A DNA stretch of 64,000 nucleotides from contig JAJPIK010000030.1 of NCBI GenBank assembly GCA_021324795.1, forward strand, positions 1 through 64,000. The letters run 5' to 3'. The notes under the pieces were generated by a model. It was not told where the DNA came from, ran no database searches, and saw only the letters and a program-made list of their open reading frames with translations. The translations under genes were made by a program, and so were the position numbers. Origin of the DNA: Chloroflexota bacterium. Its GTDB lineage: Bacteria > Chloroflexota > UBA6077 > FW602-bin22 > CADDYW01. Positions 7,668-15,468 of this stretch are shown piece after piece. Each line of letters opens with the position of its first letter. Within the stretch, counting starts at the first letter, position 1.

Positions 7668-9176
7668 TTATGGGGTTGGGGTCGGAGTTAAGCCCGCGCC
7701 AATTGCCGTCGGCGAGGCAACCGCGGTAGCTGACCCCACTGTCGTTGGAGACATCGAGGTCGTCGGTGAGCTTACCGTCGTTGGTGACATTACTGCTGAC
7801 GGCGAGGCAGGCATCGTGGTCACCGACGGCGCCGTGGTCGGCGATCCTGCTGCACTTGGCGTCATCACGGCCGTCGTTGCGGTTGGCGATACCGCCATTG
7901 TCGGGGTTAGTGCACTACTCGGAACCAGAGTGCGTGGCGAGTAGGCCGTATAGACTGGTCCACTGCCGACAGTGATCGTGCTTACTACCTTACCAGTCGA
8001 CGTATCAATGACAGTCAAGGCATTTTGCGCTTGGTCGGTCACGAAAGCAAGCTTACCATCGCTACTGAACGTGACTGACGTCGGAGAAGTACCAACCGGG
8101 ATCGTGTTCGTCACCTTATCCGTCGAAAGATTCACGTCCGCTACGTGGCTAGTGGGCTGATCGGCAGTGACGAACAACGTGTTGCCATCAGGCGCAACCG
8201 CCAAACCGGTCAAGTGCCCCCCGACCGGAATCCGGCGGACTTCCTTATTGGTTGTCGTGTCGATCTCCGAAACGTCACCGCTACCCTGGTTGGCCACGTA
8301 GAGCTTCGTGCCGCCAGGCACGCCGGTGATTGCCACCGGGCTAATCCCGACCGGAATGGTCGTTACACTCGAACTCGATTTGGTTGCGGTCCCGGCTGCC
8401 GACGGAGAGGTCACCGCAGATGGTGATGCCGCGGCGGTGGGTGAAGCTCCGGTCGTCGGGGTCATTGCTGCTCCCGGCGTAGAAGCCGCGGTTGGCGAAG
8501 CCGCCGCCGCTGGGGTCATCGCCACGGTGGGCGAGGCCGGCGCGACAGGCGCCCCAGACGGGGTGAAAGCGCTTACTTCGTTTCCACCTTGATCGACCAC
8601 GTAGATGGTCGTACCACTTGGCACAGTGACCGTCGTGAGATCAACCGGTCGTGGTCCAACCGCCACCGATCCAGTGTTTGTCCGCAACGCGACATCGAGC
8701 ATCGAGACGTTGTTCGACCCGCTATTGGCGACAAAGGCCGACTTTCCATCACTGGTCATGGCGATTGCGGTCGGGTCTGTACCGACCGGGATATCAGCTA
8801 CGCTGCTCTTCGTTAAGAGGTCAAGAACGACAACTTTATTTGCCCCTGATGCCCCGTCAACGATAAAGGCGTACCGCCCGTCCGGGGTCACGGCGACCGA
8901 CCGAGCCGGGAAGCCAACGTTGATCGTCTCAAGGACAGTGTGAGTCGTCGGATCAACCAAACTGATGCTGTTGCCGCTAGCGTTCGCCGTTAGAACAGCG
9001 GGAACGGCCTGGGCGCCGGCGACTGGTGTTGCTGCTGGGCTTGGCACGGGGGTTGGAGAAAGCACCGTGACCTGCACCGTGCCGCCTGATGAACAAGCAA
9101 CTGCGAGAATACAAGTGAGACCGAAAGCGCCTGGAAGTCCCAGGCGTCTCAGCACTGACCGAAAGCGAATGCCCAT
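7668..9176 (-). CDS. YVTN-type beta-propeller lipoprotein with Thr/Pro/Ser-rich insertions
   Basis: Predicted exported lipoprotein of 502 aa. The signal peptide ends in LAVAC, giving Cys as the lipidated residue. Seven or so YVTN/NHL-like blades follow, with the repeated pattern 'DP/TT..V..I.VG..P..V...PDG...FV....N.V...D'. One low-complexity stretch of about 45 residues (MTP, SPTA and SPSA units) interrupts the propeller, and another forms the last 90 residues. Propellers of this type usually act in protein or ligand binding at the surface; the partner is unknown. The start at 9176 has the SD AGGAGG; the frame open to 9200 would bury that SD in the coding region. The Ser/Thr-rich stretches look like mucin-style spacers. 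Confidence 0.85.
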   Translation of the reverse strand: MGIRFRSVLRRLGLPGAFGLTCILAVACSSGGTVQVTVLSPTPVPSPAATPVAGAQAVPAVLTANASGNSISLVDPTTHTVLETINVGFPARSVAVTPDGRYAFIVDGASGANKVVVLDLLTKSSVADIPVGTDPTAIAMTSDGKSAFVANSGSNNVSMLDVALRTNTGSVAVGPRPVDLTTVTVPSGTTIYVVDQGGNEVSAFTPSGAPVAPASPTVAMTPAAAASPTAASTPGAAMTPTTGASPTAAASPSAVTSPSAAGTATKSSSSVTTIPVGISPVAITGVPGGTKLYVANQGSGDVSEIDTTTNKEVRRIPVGGHLTGLAVAPDGNTLFVTADQPTSHVADVNLSTDKVTNTIPVGTSPTSVTFSSDGKLAFVTDQAQNALTVIDTSTGKVVSTITVGSGPVYTAYSPRTLVPSSALTPTMAVSPTATTAVMTPSAAGSPTTAPSVTTMPASPSAVMSPTTVSSPTTSMSPTTVGSATAVASPTAIGAGLTPTPTP

Positions 9177-9370
9177 CGACGCGAGATCCTCCTGATACAC
9201 TGAGTCACGTACAGCGTCGGAACGCCCTCATGTTCAGGAATTTGGCGCCCCCTGTACGCACCCCTCTTGGGAAGCTGGGCCGGCCCAAGCCAGCCTCCAA
9301 GGGTTCCGCGCAAGTAGAGGTTGCAATAGATGTGCCACCAGCCAAGCCCACGCTCCCGGAGCATCTGACT

Positions 9371-9398
9371 TTGCAAGACGTAGGCACTGCTTTACAAT
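9371..9398 (+). promoter_or_regulatory. sigma-70-type promoter of the hydroxyacid dehydrogenase gene
   Basis: TTGCAA (9371-9376), a 16-nt spacer and TACAAT (9393-9398) lie 56 nt before the start codon. The remaining bases between the divergent lipoprotein start (9176) and this site show no other clear signal. Confidence 0.65.
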
Positions 9399-9454
9399 TT
9401 AAATCCCGCAGAGCGTCTCTCGCCGCGGGAAAAAGCCCACGAACGGAGGAAGCA

Positions 9455-10435
9455 ATGGCAAACACGGTTGCAATACTTGATTGCAACTTTCCCAATACCG
9501 TTAGCGAAGAAGCGATCCTTACCAAGATCGGTGCCGACGTACGAAAAGGGCAATGCACCACCGAGGAGCAGGTCATCGACCTCGCTGGTGACGTGGACGG
9601 GATCATCGTGCAATACGCCCCGCTCACCGCTCGCGTCATGGAGCGCTTGCATCGCTGCCGCGTGATTGCCCGTTACGGTATTGGAGTTGACAACATCGAT
9701 GTCGCTGCTGCGGCCAAGCGTGGGATCTGGGTATGCAACGTTCCCGGCTTTTGCGCGACCGAGCTTGCTGAGCACACACTCGCTTTCATCCTTTATTTTG
9801 GGCGACGGATTCATCGTTTAGATCCATCAGTCCGCCGCGGCGAATGGGAGACGATTGGCATCATGCGTCCGACCCGTCGGTTAGCTGAGCTAACGCTCGG
9901 TTTGATCGGATTTGGCCACGTGGCGCGTGAGCTTGCTCCACGCGCCCAGGCGCTCGGGTTGAGAATAATCGCCAACGCTCCGCACACGACTGCCGAGACG
10001 ATGGCCCAGTATGGAGTTACAAAAGTAAGCCTTGACGATTTGCTCGCGCAGTCTGACTTTGTCTCCTTGCACTTGCCGCTCAGTTTGGAGACGCGCCACT
10101 TGATTGACGCACAGCGGCTGCGTCAAATGAAGTCGTCGGCGTACCTTATTAACACCTCACGAGGATCGCTTGTCGACGAAGCAGCACTGATCGAAGCCCT
10201 ACGCGAAGGACGGATTGCCGGTGCCGGACTCGACGTGCTTGAAAAGGAGCCACCAGCCCGCGACAATCCCCTGCTCGCGATGGAGAACGTCATTCTCACG
10301 CCGCACGCTTCGTTTTACTCGGATGATTCCCTGGCCTACTTACAACAAGCAGTCGCTGAGGAAGTTGCCCGGGTGCTCCAGGGCGAGCGGCCACGTTCGC
10401 CCGTGGATCCCACGGTCAAGCCGCGCGTGGTATGA
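9455..10435 (+). CDS. D-isomer 2-hydroxyacid dehydrogenase (phosphoglycerate dehydrogenase/CtBP-like)
   Basis: The 326-aa product has the D-2-hydroxyacid dehydrogenase fold. A substrate domain wraps around a Rossmann domain with the NAD motif GLIGFGHVAREL (about 146-157). The catalytic Arg is in NTSRGSLVDE, the Glu in LEKEPPARDNP and the His in TPHASF. It is closest in pattern to the short SerA-like and CtBP-type proteins, without the C-terminal ACT domain. The substrate cannot be told from sequence. The start at 9455 has CGGAGGA 4 nt upstream; the reading frame open from 9230 runs through the promoter and is not coding. Confidence 0.85.
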   Translation: MANTVAILDCNFPNTVSEEAILTKIGADVRKGQCTTEEQVIDLAGDVDGIIVQYAPLTARVMERLHRCRVIARYGIGVDNIDVAAAAKRGIWVCNVPGFCATELAEHTLAFILYFGRRIHRLDPSVRRGEWETIGIMRPTRRLAELTLGLIGFGHVARELAPRAQALGLRIIANAPHTTAETMAQYGVTKVSLDDLLAQSDFVSLHLPLSLETRHLIDAQRLRQMKSSAYLINTSRGSLVDEAALIEALREGRIAGAGLDVLEKEPPARDNPLLAMENVILTPHASFYSDDSLAYLQQAVAEEVARVLQGERPRSPVDPTVKPRVV

Positions 10436-10444
10436 TCACAGACG

Positions 10445-10558
10445 GTGATGAGTGACGAGTAGGGAAGTTTGAGGGAAAATCGAACTGATCATTCTTTAAT
10501 TGGCTGGCCCCGTCTCTTGCGATGGGCCACTGGGCACGAGTAGTTCGCGACTCATCAC
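10445..10558 (+). repeat. Palindromic repeat, GTGATGAGT family (copy 1)
   Basis: The segment is bounded by GTGATGAGT (10445-10453) and its inverse ACTCATCAC (10550-10558). It shares the CCACTGG and ACTCATCAC blocks, in the opposite orientation, with the copy at 59071-59137. It fills the gap between two genes and contains an ATG (10522) that falsely extends the downstream frame. Confidence 0.6.
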
Positions 10559-10656
10559 TGAAAACCCGGAAATGTGAGACCAAACAATTGAACGATACAC
10601 ACCAAGACAACACGCACGTCAGTCCAAACCCTCAGAGCTCATCTGGGGACGTCGAC

Positions 10657-11547
10657 GTGCTGAGCCGGATTCTTGAAGAGGGGGCAGCGGTCGATTTACA
10701 TTGTCACAGTCGGCATTCAGACGGAGATTGGACTCCTGGATCACTGATTGCCGATGCCAAGGGACTCGGGCTGCAACTCATCAGTCTGACCGATCATGAT
10801 ACGACTGCCGGGCAGGCGGCGGCGGCAGCGGCGGCACGAGAAGCAGGCCTCCTGTTCCTGACAGGTATGGAAGTCAGCTTGTCCATCGATGGGCGACCGT
10901 ATCACGTCCTTTGCTTCGACTATGATCCGCAATCACCGACCTGGACCACCTTCGCCGAGCTTCGTCGGAAGCGATTCGATTTATTCTACGAGAATCAATT
11001 TCAGCAGCTTAGCGATCGGGGCTATACCGTTTCACCAGATCTCGCGCGTGATCAAGAAGGCCACTTTCTGCCCGATCCATTACCACTCGCTTTGGAGCAT
11101 GCGGGACAGGCGATGTCGCTCGAAGCGGCCAAGCAGCTCGTCCGTGGCCTTGGCTTGCGACGGCCAACCGAGCTGCTGTATCAGGATCTCGAGGAATTCG
11201 CCGCGATTCTTCAGCCTGGTGACGCGATCTTTTCCATCGCTCATCCAGCACGCCAGGAAGTCGGCGTCTCGGTCCGTCTCTCCGAAACGGACCTCGATCG
11301 TTTCATCGCGAGGTTGCCGCTCGTCGCCCTCGAGGCGTTCCATCCGTACCATCGCGAGTCAGACGTCACGTTCTATCGCGAGCTGGCAAGCAGCCACGGA
11401 TTGGCGGTCACTTGTGGCTCGGATGCCCACGGAGCCCGGTTCGGACGGCCTTTGCGGCGGCACGCCGCCACTCAATGCGAGGCGTTTCTCCGTCTAATTC
11501 GCGATCGCTGGGCAGCTAGGCAGCCTGCATTAACCACTTCAGCGTGA
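10657..11547 (+). CDS. PHP-domain metal-dependent phosphoesterase
   Basis: The protein opens with the PHP signature DLHCHSRHSDGDWTP and continues with LTDHDTTAG, EVSLSID, a central His-Pro (IAHPAR) and CGSDAHG near the C-terminus. This is the metal-ligand set of the PHP family, members of which hydrolyse 3',5'-nucleoside bisphosphates or phosphate esters. The start is uncertain: GTG at 10657 gives about 296 aa and begins a few residues before the first motif, with GGGGA 7 nt upstream. In-frame TTG 10588 is possible, and ATG 10522 falls inside a repeat and is unlikely. The 2Fe-2S ferredoxin gene starts 3 nt after its stop. Confidence 0.83.
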   Translation: MLSRILEEGAAVDLHCHSRHSDGDWTPGSLIADAKGLGLQLISLTDHDTTAGQAAAAAAAREAGLLFLTGMEVSLSIDGRPYHVLCFDYDPQSPTWTTFAELRRKRFDLFYENQFQQLSDRGYTVSPDLARDQEGHFLPDPLPLALEHAGQAMSLEAAKQLVRGLGLRRPTELLYQDLEEFAAILQPGDAIFSIAHPARQEVGVSVRLSETDLDRFIARLPLVALEAFHPYHRESDVTFYRELASSHGLAVTCGSDAHGARFGRPLRRHAATQCEAFLRLIRDRWAARQPALTTSA

Positions 11548-11550
11548 ATC

Positions 11551-11967
11551 ATGGCAAAACGCTACGTCTTGGTTTGTCGCGGTCCAACCTGCAAGGCGCA
11601 GGGGTCGCTCGAAGTACGTGAATACTTGCGCAAGCTGGTCAGCGAGAGCGGCCGCTGCGACGTCCTTGTGTTGCCCTATACCTGCTTCGATCTGTGTGGA
11701 CGTGGACCGAACGCGGTCGTCTACCCGGAAGGCGTCTGGTACGAGGCGCTCCGAGTGGAGGACGTTCCTGATCTCGCCCGCCACGCTCTTGGCGGTCCGC
11801 CGGCCGGGCATTTACTCGCCGAGGTCGATGCTGACCACGCCAAGCAATGCTACGCCATCTTCGAGGAAGCGATTCCGGAGCTGGAAGCCCAAGCAGAGCG
11901 AGAGGCCAAGAAGCGACCGGTGGATGGCTTATTCGGACTAAGATCTCTGTTCGGAAAGAGGACGTAA
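11551..11967 (+). CDS. Thioredoxin-like [2Fe-2S] ferredoxin
   Basis: The 138-aa product has four cysteines placed as in thioredoxin-fold 2Fe-2S ferredoxins: C9 and C14 in VCRGPTCKAQGS, and two more in CFDLCGRGPNAVVYPEGVWY. The GPN-x-V-YP-GVWY block is diagnostic of this family. The C-terminal 45 residues are charged and probably helical. It likely carries single electrons to an unidentified partner. It follows the PHP gene after 3 nt and precedes a monooxygenase-like gene after 15 nt, so all three may be cotranscribed. Confidence 0.88.
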   Translation: MAKRYVLVCRGPTCKAQGSLEVREYLRKLVSESGRCDVLVLPYTCFDLCGRGPNAVVYPEGVWYEALRVEDVPDLARHALGGPPAGHLLAEVDADHAKQCYAIFEEAIPELEAQAEREAKKRPVDGLFGLRSLFGKRT

Positions 11968-11982
11968 AGGAGGACATCATCG

Positions 11983-12279
11983 ATGATCGTGGAAATGGCG
12001 GTACTCGAAGCCAAGCCCGGCCAGGCCGAGGCAATGTGCGACGGCCTGCGCAAGGCCAGATCAGTCATCGAGCGCGCCGAGGGCTATCGCGGCAGCACTT
12101 TTCACCAATCGATTGAAAAACCCGAGCGATTCGTCCTTTACATTAAATGGGACACGGTCGCCGCTCACATGGAAGGCTTCCGCAAAGGACCACTATTTCC
12201 AGAGTGGCGTGCTCCCTGGGCAGAATACCTGAATAGCGTCGATATGCTCCATTATGAGGTCATTGCTGGCGAGGCATGA
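11983..12279 (+). CDS. Antibiotic biosynthesis monooxygenase (ABM) domain protein
   Basis: The 98-aa product has the ferredoxin-like ABM fold pattern: an initial strand MAVLEAKPGQAEAM, a helix, Y-x-G-x-x-F, then a strand FVLYIKWDT and a helix with WAEYL. Members are small heme-degrading or quinone-forming oxygenases, or general dimeric stress proteins; the substrate is unknown. A strong AAAGGAGG lies just upstream of the ATG. The last 20 nt overlap the 3' end of the convergent BON gene. Confidence 0.8.
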   Translation: MIVEMAVLEAKPGQAEAMCDGLRKARSVIERAEGYRGSTFHQSIEKPERFVLYIKWDTVAAHMEGFRKGPLFPEWRAPWAEYLNSVDMLHYEVIAGEA

Positions 12280-12961
12280 CTGACCGATCGTTGGTCACAT
12301 CCAGATTATCGACGACGTCGACGATGCCGGGAGTCCAGCGCGCCAAGTCTTCGAGTGCCCACCGAATCGCCGGATCGGAAACATTCCCTTCGAGATAGGC
12401 AATACCGTGGCGAACTTCGACGTGGACTCGCTCGGCGGTGCTCGATTTCAGCACCTGGTTTAGGCGAGCGCGAAGGATCCGAGCCAGCTCGACGTCCGGA
12501 TGTGGCACGGCAGGTGCGATCATTAGGTCGTCGATAACGTCGCGCACGCCCTCGATCGCGCGAGCAATGCTGTCGACCCGTTGGCGCTCGTCCACGTTGG
12601 TAACAGTGCCGCGTAGGTAAACGACGCCATCTTCGGTTTGAACGTCAATCTTGGCCGGGTTTGCCGCCGCATTCGCGGTGATCGCGGCGACCACGTCAGC
12701 CGTGACATCGGCGTCAAGCCGCGGAACGAAGGGTTGGACACGCAATCGATTTACGACGCCGGTTACACCTTTCGTTCGCAGCACGACCTGGGCTGCTGCT
12801 GCCCGAAGAGCAGGATTGGGCACAAGGCCGGTCAATGTGACGACGCCAGCTTGCACGGTGATGTCGATCTCCGAGGCTTGGAAACGAGCGTCGGCGTCGA
12901 TGGCTGCTCGAACCGCGTAGGCTAAGTCTCGATTGGGGATACCGCGTGACTGCGGGCACAT
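12260..12961 (-). CDS. Triple BON-domain protein
   Basis: The 233-aa product consists of three BON modules (about 8-75, 83-150 and 155-222). Each has the pattern 'alpha helix - I.V....GVV.L.G.V....-..A......GV..V.N.L'. BON domains bind phospholipid or outer-layer components, or act in stress tolerance (OsmY-like). No signal peptide or TM is seen, which is unusual for OsmY types and suggests cytoplasmic or membrane-surface action. ATG 12961 has GAGG 7 nt upstream. The 3' end overlaps the convergent ABM gene by 20 nt. Confidence 0.85.
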   Translation of the reverse strand: MCPQSRGIPNRDLAYAVRAAIDADARFQASEIDITVQAGVVTLTGLVPNPALRAAAAQVVLRTKGVTGVVNRLRVQPFVPRLDADVTADVVAAITANAAANPAKIDVQTEDGVVYLRGTVTNVDERQRVDSIARAIEGVRDVIDDLMIAPAVPHPDVELARILRARLNQVLKSSTAERVHVEVRHGIAYLEGNVSDPAIRWALEDLARWTPGIVDVVDNLDVTNDRSVMPRQQ

Positions 12962-13044
12962 GGATCCACCTCGCCACGGTTGCCAGTAGCAAGGATGGTG
13001 GCAATGTTAGTGCCAGGCGGCAATCAGCACAGGAGAAGTCAGCA

Positions 13045-13368
13045 ATGGTGAATCCCCTCGTCTGGTGGCGACGCGTACGTAAGCGCCAGCCGCGATCAGA
13101 GTCGATCTCAGTCATCCTTTGGAGCAAACCGGGCTGCTGTCTTTGCGAGCGCGCTAAGGAGATCCTTGACCGACTGGCAAAGGAATTTCTCCTCGACATT
13201 GAGGAGCGCGACATAACGGCTGATCCGGTCGCTTTCGCGCGCTACTGCTACACCATCCCGGTCGTCGAAATCGTGGGCGGTCCGATCTTCGAGGGGAAGA
13301 TTACTGAGTTCTGGCTGCGGAAAGCGTTCGTCTCCTATTCACATTCCAGGCCCCCTTTGTCGTGCTGA
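13045..13368 (+). CDS. Glutaredoxin-family thiol protein
   Basis: The 107-aa product begins with a basic leader and then the glutaredoxin/DUF836 pattern: strand ISVILWSKPGC, active site CCLC (CxxC read as C-L-C-E region), helix RAKEILDRLAKEF, strand IEERDIT and the cis-proline TIPVVEI. It is likely a cytosolic dithiol reductant. The start at 13045 has AGGAGA upstream; a frame open from 12946 lacks an SD. The last codons (P-P-L-S-C-stop) fall inside a palindromic repeat, so the C-terminus seems to have been rewritten by it. Confidence 0.78.
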   Translation: MVNPLVWWRRVRKRQPRSESISVILWSKPGCCLCERAKEILDRLAKEFLLDIEERDITADPVAFARYCYTIPVVEIVGGPIFEGKITEFWLRKAFVSYSHSRPPLSC

Positions 13369-13442
13369 GAAGCAACGAAGAATCTCTCCGCGCGCCGGCG
13401 ATTCTTCGCTCCGGCGGAGTGCTCAGAATGACCGTCCTGGTG
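13356..13442 (+). repeat. Palindromic GATTCTTCGCTC repeat (copy R1)
   Basis: An imperfect inverted repeat has ends TTTGTCGTGCTGAG and CTCAGAATGACC, with inner arms CGAAGAATCTC and GATTCTTCGCTC. Related copies lie at about 40139, 54356, 60586 and 61487. It overlaps the 3' end of the glutaredoxin gene and fills the gap to the epimerase gene. Confidence 0.75.
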
Positions 13443-13458
13443 AAGTCCGACTGAAGGA

Positions 13459-14193
13459 CTAACGAGCCCGACCTTCGATCTCTGCGGCGTATTCTTCCGC
13501 GTTGTCTTCGGGCTCGTAGCCGAGTACGCGCTGGGTGTCCGAGATATCCCAGTAGCGACGCGTATTGCCAGATATGGCGTAGAAAATACCATAAGTCACA
13601 TCGCTCTCAATACTGCGCCAGGTGAGCTGGGCCATATCCCGGGGACTGAGCCAGGTCGAAAGATTGCGGACGTTCGTCGGACGATCCAGATACGAGCCGA
13701 TTCGCAAGCAGATAACCGGCAATCCGAATGCGTCGTTATACCATCGTCCGAGTGCTTCACCGAACGCTTTGCTTGCTCCATAGTAGCCATCAGGGCGCAC
13801 CGGCATGTCTGGTGTTACATACTGCTTCAGAACCTCGTACCAGCCAGCCACGTGGTTCGTGCTCGCAAAGACGACTCGGGGATGGCCATGGCGGTGTGCC
13901 GCCTCGTAGATGTTATAGGTGCCCCGGATGTTATTCTCAATGACCGATTCGAACGTCGCGTTGACTTTCGGATCACCGGCAAGATGCACAACTGCATCAA
14001 CGCCTTCGACCGCCTTCTCGACGGTTGCGAGATCACGAACGTCGCCAATGATTACCTGGTCATCGCCAATCGCGGGCAGGACGGTGTGGTGATACATCAG
14101 GCGAAGCTGGTATCGTTCACGCAAAAAGTGCTGGAGTTGCTTGCCGATCATGCCGGCGGCGCCGGTCATCAAAACCAGCTTGCGGGTTGCCAT
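13459..14193 (-). CDS. NAD-dependent epimerase/dehydratase (uronate dehydrogenase-like extended SDR)
   Basis: The 244-aa product has the Rossmann motif TGAAGMIGKQL at the N-terminus, AVVHLAGDPKVNA, and the catalytic YGASK. The compact size and the segment LRIGSYLDRPTNVRNLSTWLS-type resemble uronate dehydrogenases and related sugar epimerases rather than GalE. The exact substrate is open. The start at 14193 has AGGAG with 7-nt spacing; the ATG at 14202 sits directly on the SD and is rejected. The downstream end abuts repeat R1. Confidence 0.82.
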   Translation of the reverse strand: MATRKLVLMTGAAGMIGKQLQHFLRERYQLRLMYHHTVLPAIGDDQVIIGDVRDLATVEKAVEGVDAVVHLAGDPKVNATFESVIENNIRGTYNIYEAAHRHGHPRVVFASTNHVAGWYEVLKQYVTPDMPVRPDGYYGASKAFGEALGRWYNDAFGLPVICLRIGSYLDRPTNVRNLSTWLSPRDMAQLTWRSIESDVTYGIFYAISGNTRRYWDISDTQRVLGYEPEDNAEEYAAEIEGRAR

Positions 14194-14329
14194 CGCGGTC
14201 ATCTCCTGTTCCGGTCGTTAGATGTCGTTAGATATTGAGGAATTACCATGGGTGTTAGCTGACAAACTGTGGATCTATCCTCAGGATCATCTAGGTCACC
14301 ACGTATCTCTGGGCCGGTCGCTAATTATA

Positions 14330-15424
14330 TCAGGGCGCTGGTACATAGAAGAAGGCAATCGCAACGATCAAATAGACCGCGACCAGTTGGACCCCCTCGA
14401 ACCAGTTTGTTTCTCCGTCGAGCGCGGCGATCGTGACGATGACACTAGTCAAGGCCACCGCCGCGATCTCAAAGGCGTTGAACACCAGTGACATGGGGCG
14501 TCCAATCAGCCACGAGACCAAAACGAGGAACGGCGCGACGAAAAGGGCAATTTGGGTACTGCTCCCGGTCGCGATGTGGACGGCCAGGTCCATTTGTCCA
14601 CGACGAGCGACCATCATCGCCGAGGCGTGTTCAGTCGCGTTGCCGACGATGGCAATGACAATCGCGCCAACAAAGAATTCCGTGATCCCAAGGACACGGG
14701 TAGCTTCGGTAATCGACTCGACGAGAAGGTCTGACTCATAGGTCGTAGCGAGGGTCACCAGCGCGAGCAAGACGACCGCGGCCTGAATGCTCAACTGGGG
14801 CTGCTCCGGCACGTCAGCCAGGCTGATCAGAACACTGCGATGAGTGACGAGGGAGAACAGAAGGCTGAAAGCGTAGGTAAGGAGGAGGACAATCGCAACG
14901 AGTAGACTAAGCTGGTTCAGTTCGGGGCTCTGGCTTTGGAGGCGGCCAAACACGGCAAGGTTGAAAACTGCGGGCATTACCAGGGCAGCAACAGCAAGAA
15001 GCAGAGTGCCAGCGCTCGTCGCAGCGGCGATTCGATTGAAATAAACTCGTTCCCGCCCAATACCCCCGGCAACCATGCTCAGGCCAAGGACGAGCAAAGC
15101 GTTGCCGATGATGCTGCCCGTAATCGATGCTTTCACAACGATGTCAAGACCGTGAATGAGCGCCAGGATCGCGACGACAAGCTCGGTAGCGTTACCAAAC
15201 GTCGCGTTGAGTAAGCCACCAATTGCCGGTGTCGTGCGGGTTGCAATGTCCTCGGTCGCCTGGCCGATGAGAGCGGCGAGAGGGATCAGCGAAACCACAG
15301 CAACGAAGAAGATCACCGTTGACGATGCGTGGAATACAGACAGCAGCACGCTGATCGGGATACCCAAGAGCAGCCAGTTGAAGACCGACTCTCGGAACAC
15401 ACCGATAATGCTCTCGACCACCAA
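14330..15424 (-). CDS. Calcium/proton exchanger (CaCA family)
   Basis: The 364-aa membrane protein has about eleven TM helices and the two alpha repeats of CAX-type antiporters: FGNATELVVAILAL with SIIGNALLVLGLS in the first half, and VGNATEHASAMMVA with GSSTQIALFVAPF in the second. It should export Ca2+ in exchange for H+ at the cytoplasmic membrane. The start is a TTG with no clear SD, so the next codon GTG (15421) is an alternative. It lies 44 nt downstream of the sigA stop and could be read from the same transcript. Confidence 0.9.
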   Translation of the reverse strand: MVVESIIGVFRESVFNWLLLGIPISVLLSVFHASSTVIFFVAVVSLIPLAALIGQATEDIATRTTPAIGGLLNATFGNATELVVAILALIHGLDIVVKASITGSIIGNALLVLGLSMVAGGIGRERVYFNRIAAATSAGTLLLAVAALVMPAVFNLAVFGRLQSQSPELNQLSLLVAIVLLLTYAFSLLFSLVTHRSVLISLADVPEQPQLSIQAAVVLLALVTLATTYESDLLVESITEATRVLGITEFFVGAIVIAIVGNATEHASAMMVARRGQMDLAVHIATGSSTQIALFVAPFLVLVSWLIGRPMSLVFNAFEIAAVALTSVIVTIAALDGETNWFEGVQLVAVYLIVAIAFFYVPAP

Positions 15425-15468
15425 TAGAGGGGTCTCGGTGGTCCCCGAACCAGATCGATCGTTCTCGT

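Noticed and set aside
7700..8560. Repetitive DNA that might be a CRISPR or tandem array
   Set aside because: The repetition comes from Ser/Thr/Pro/Ala codons in the propeller lipoprotein; there are no uniform spacers.
10522..10656. Longer N-terminus for the PHP phosphoesterase from ATG 10522
   Set aside because: That ATG lies within a palindromic repeat, and the added residues are polar and unlike the family.
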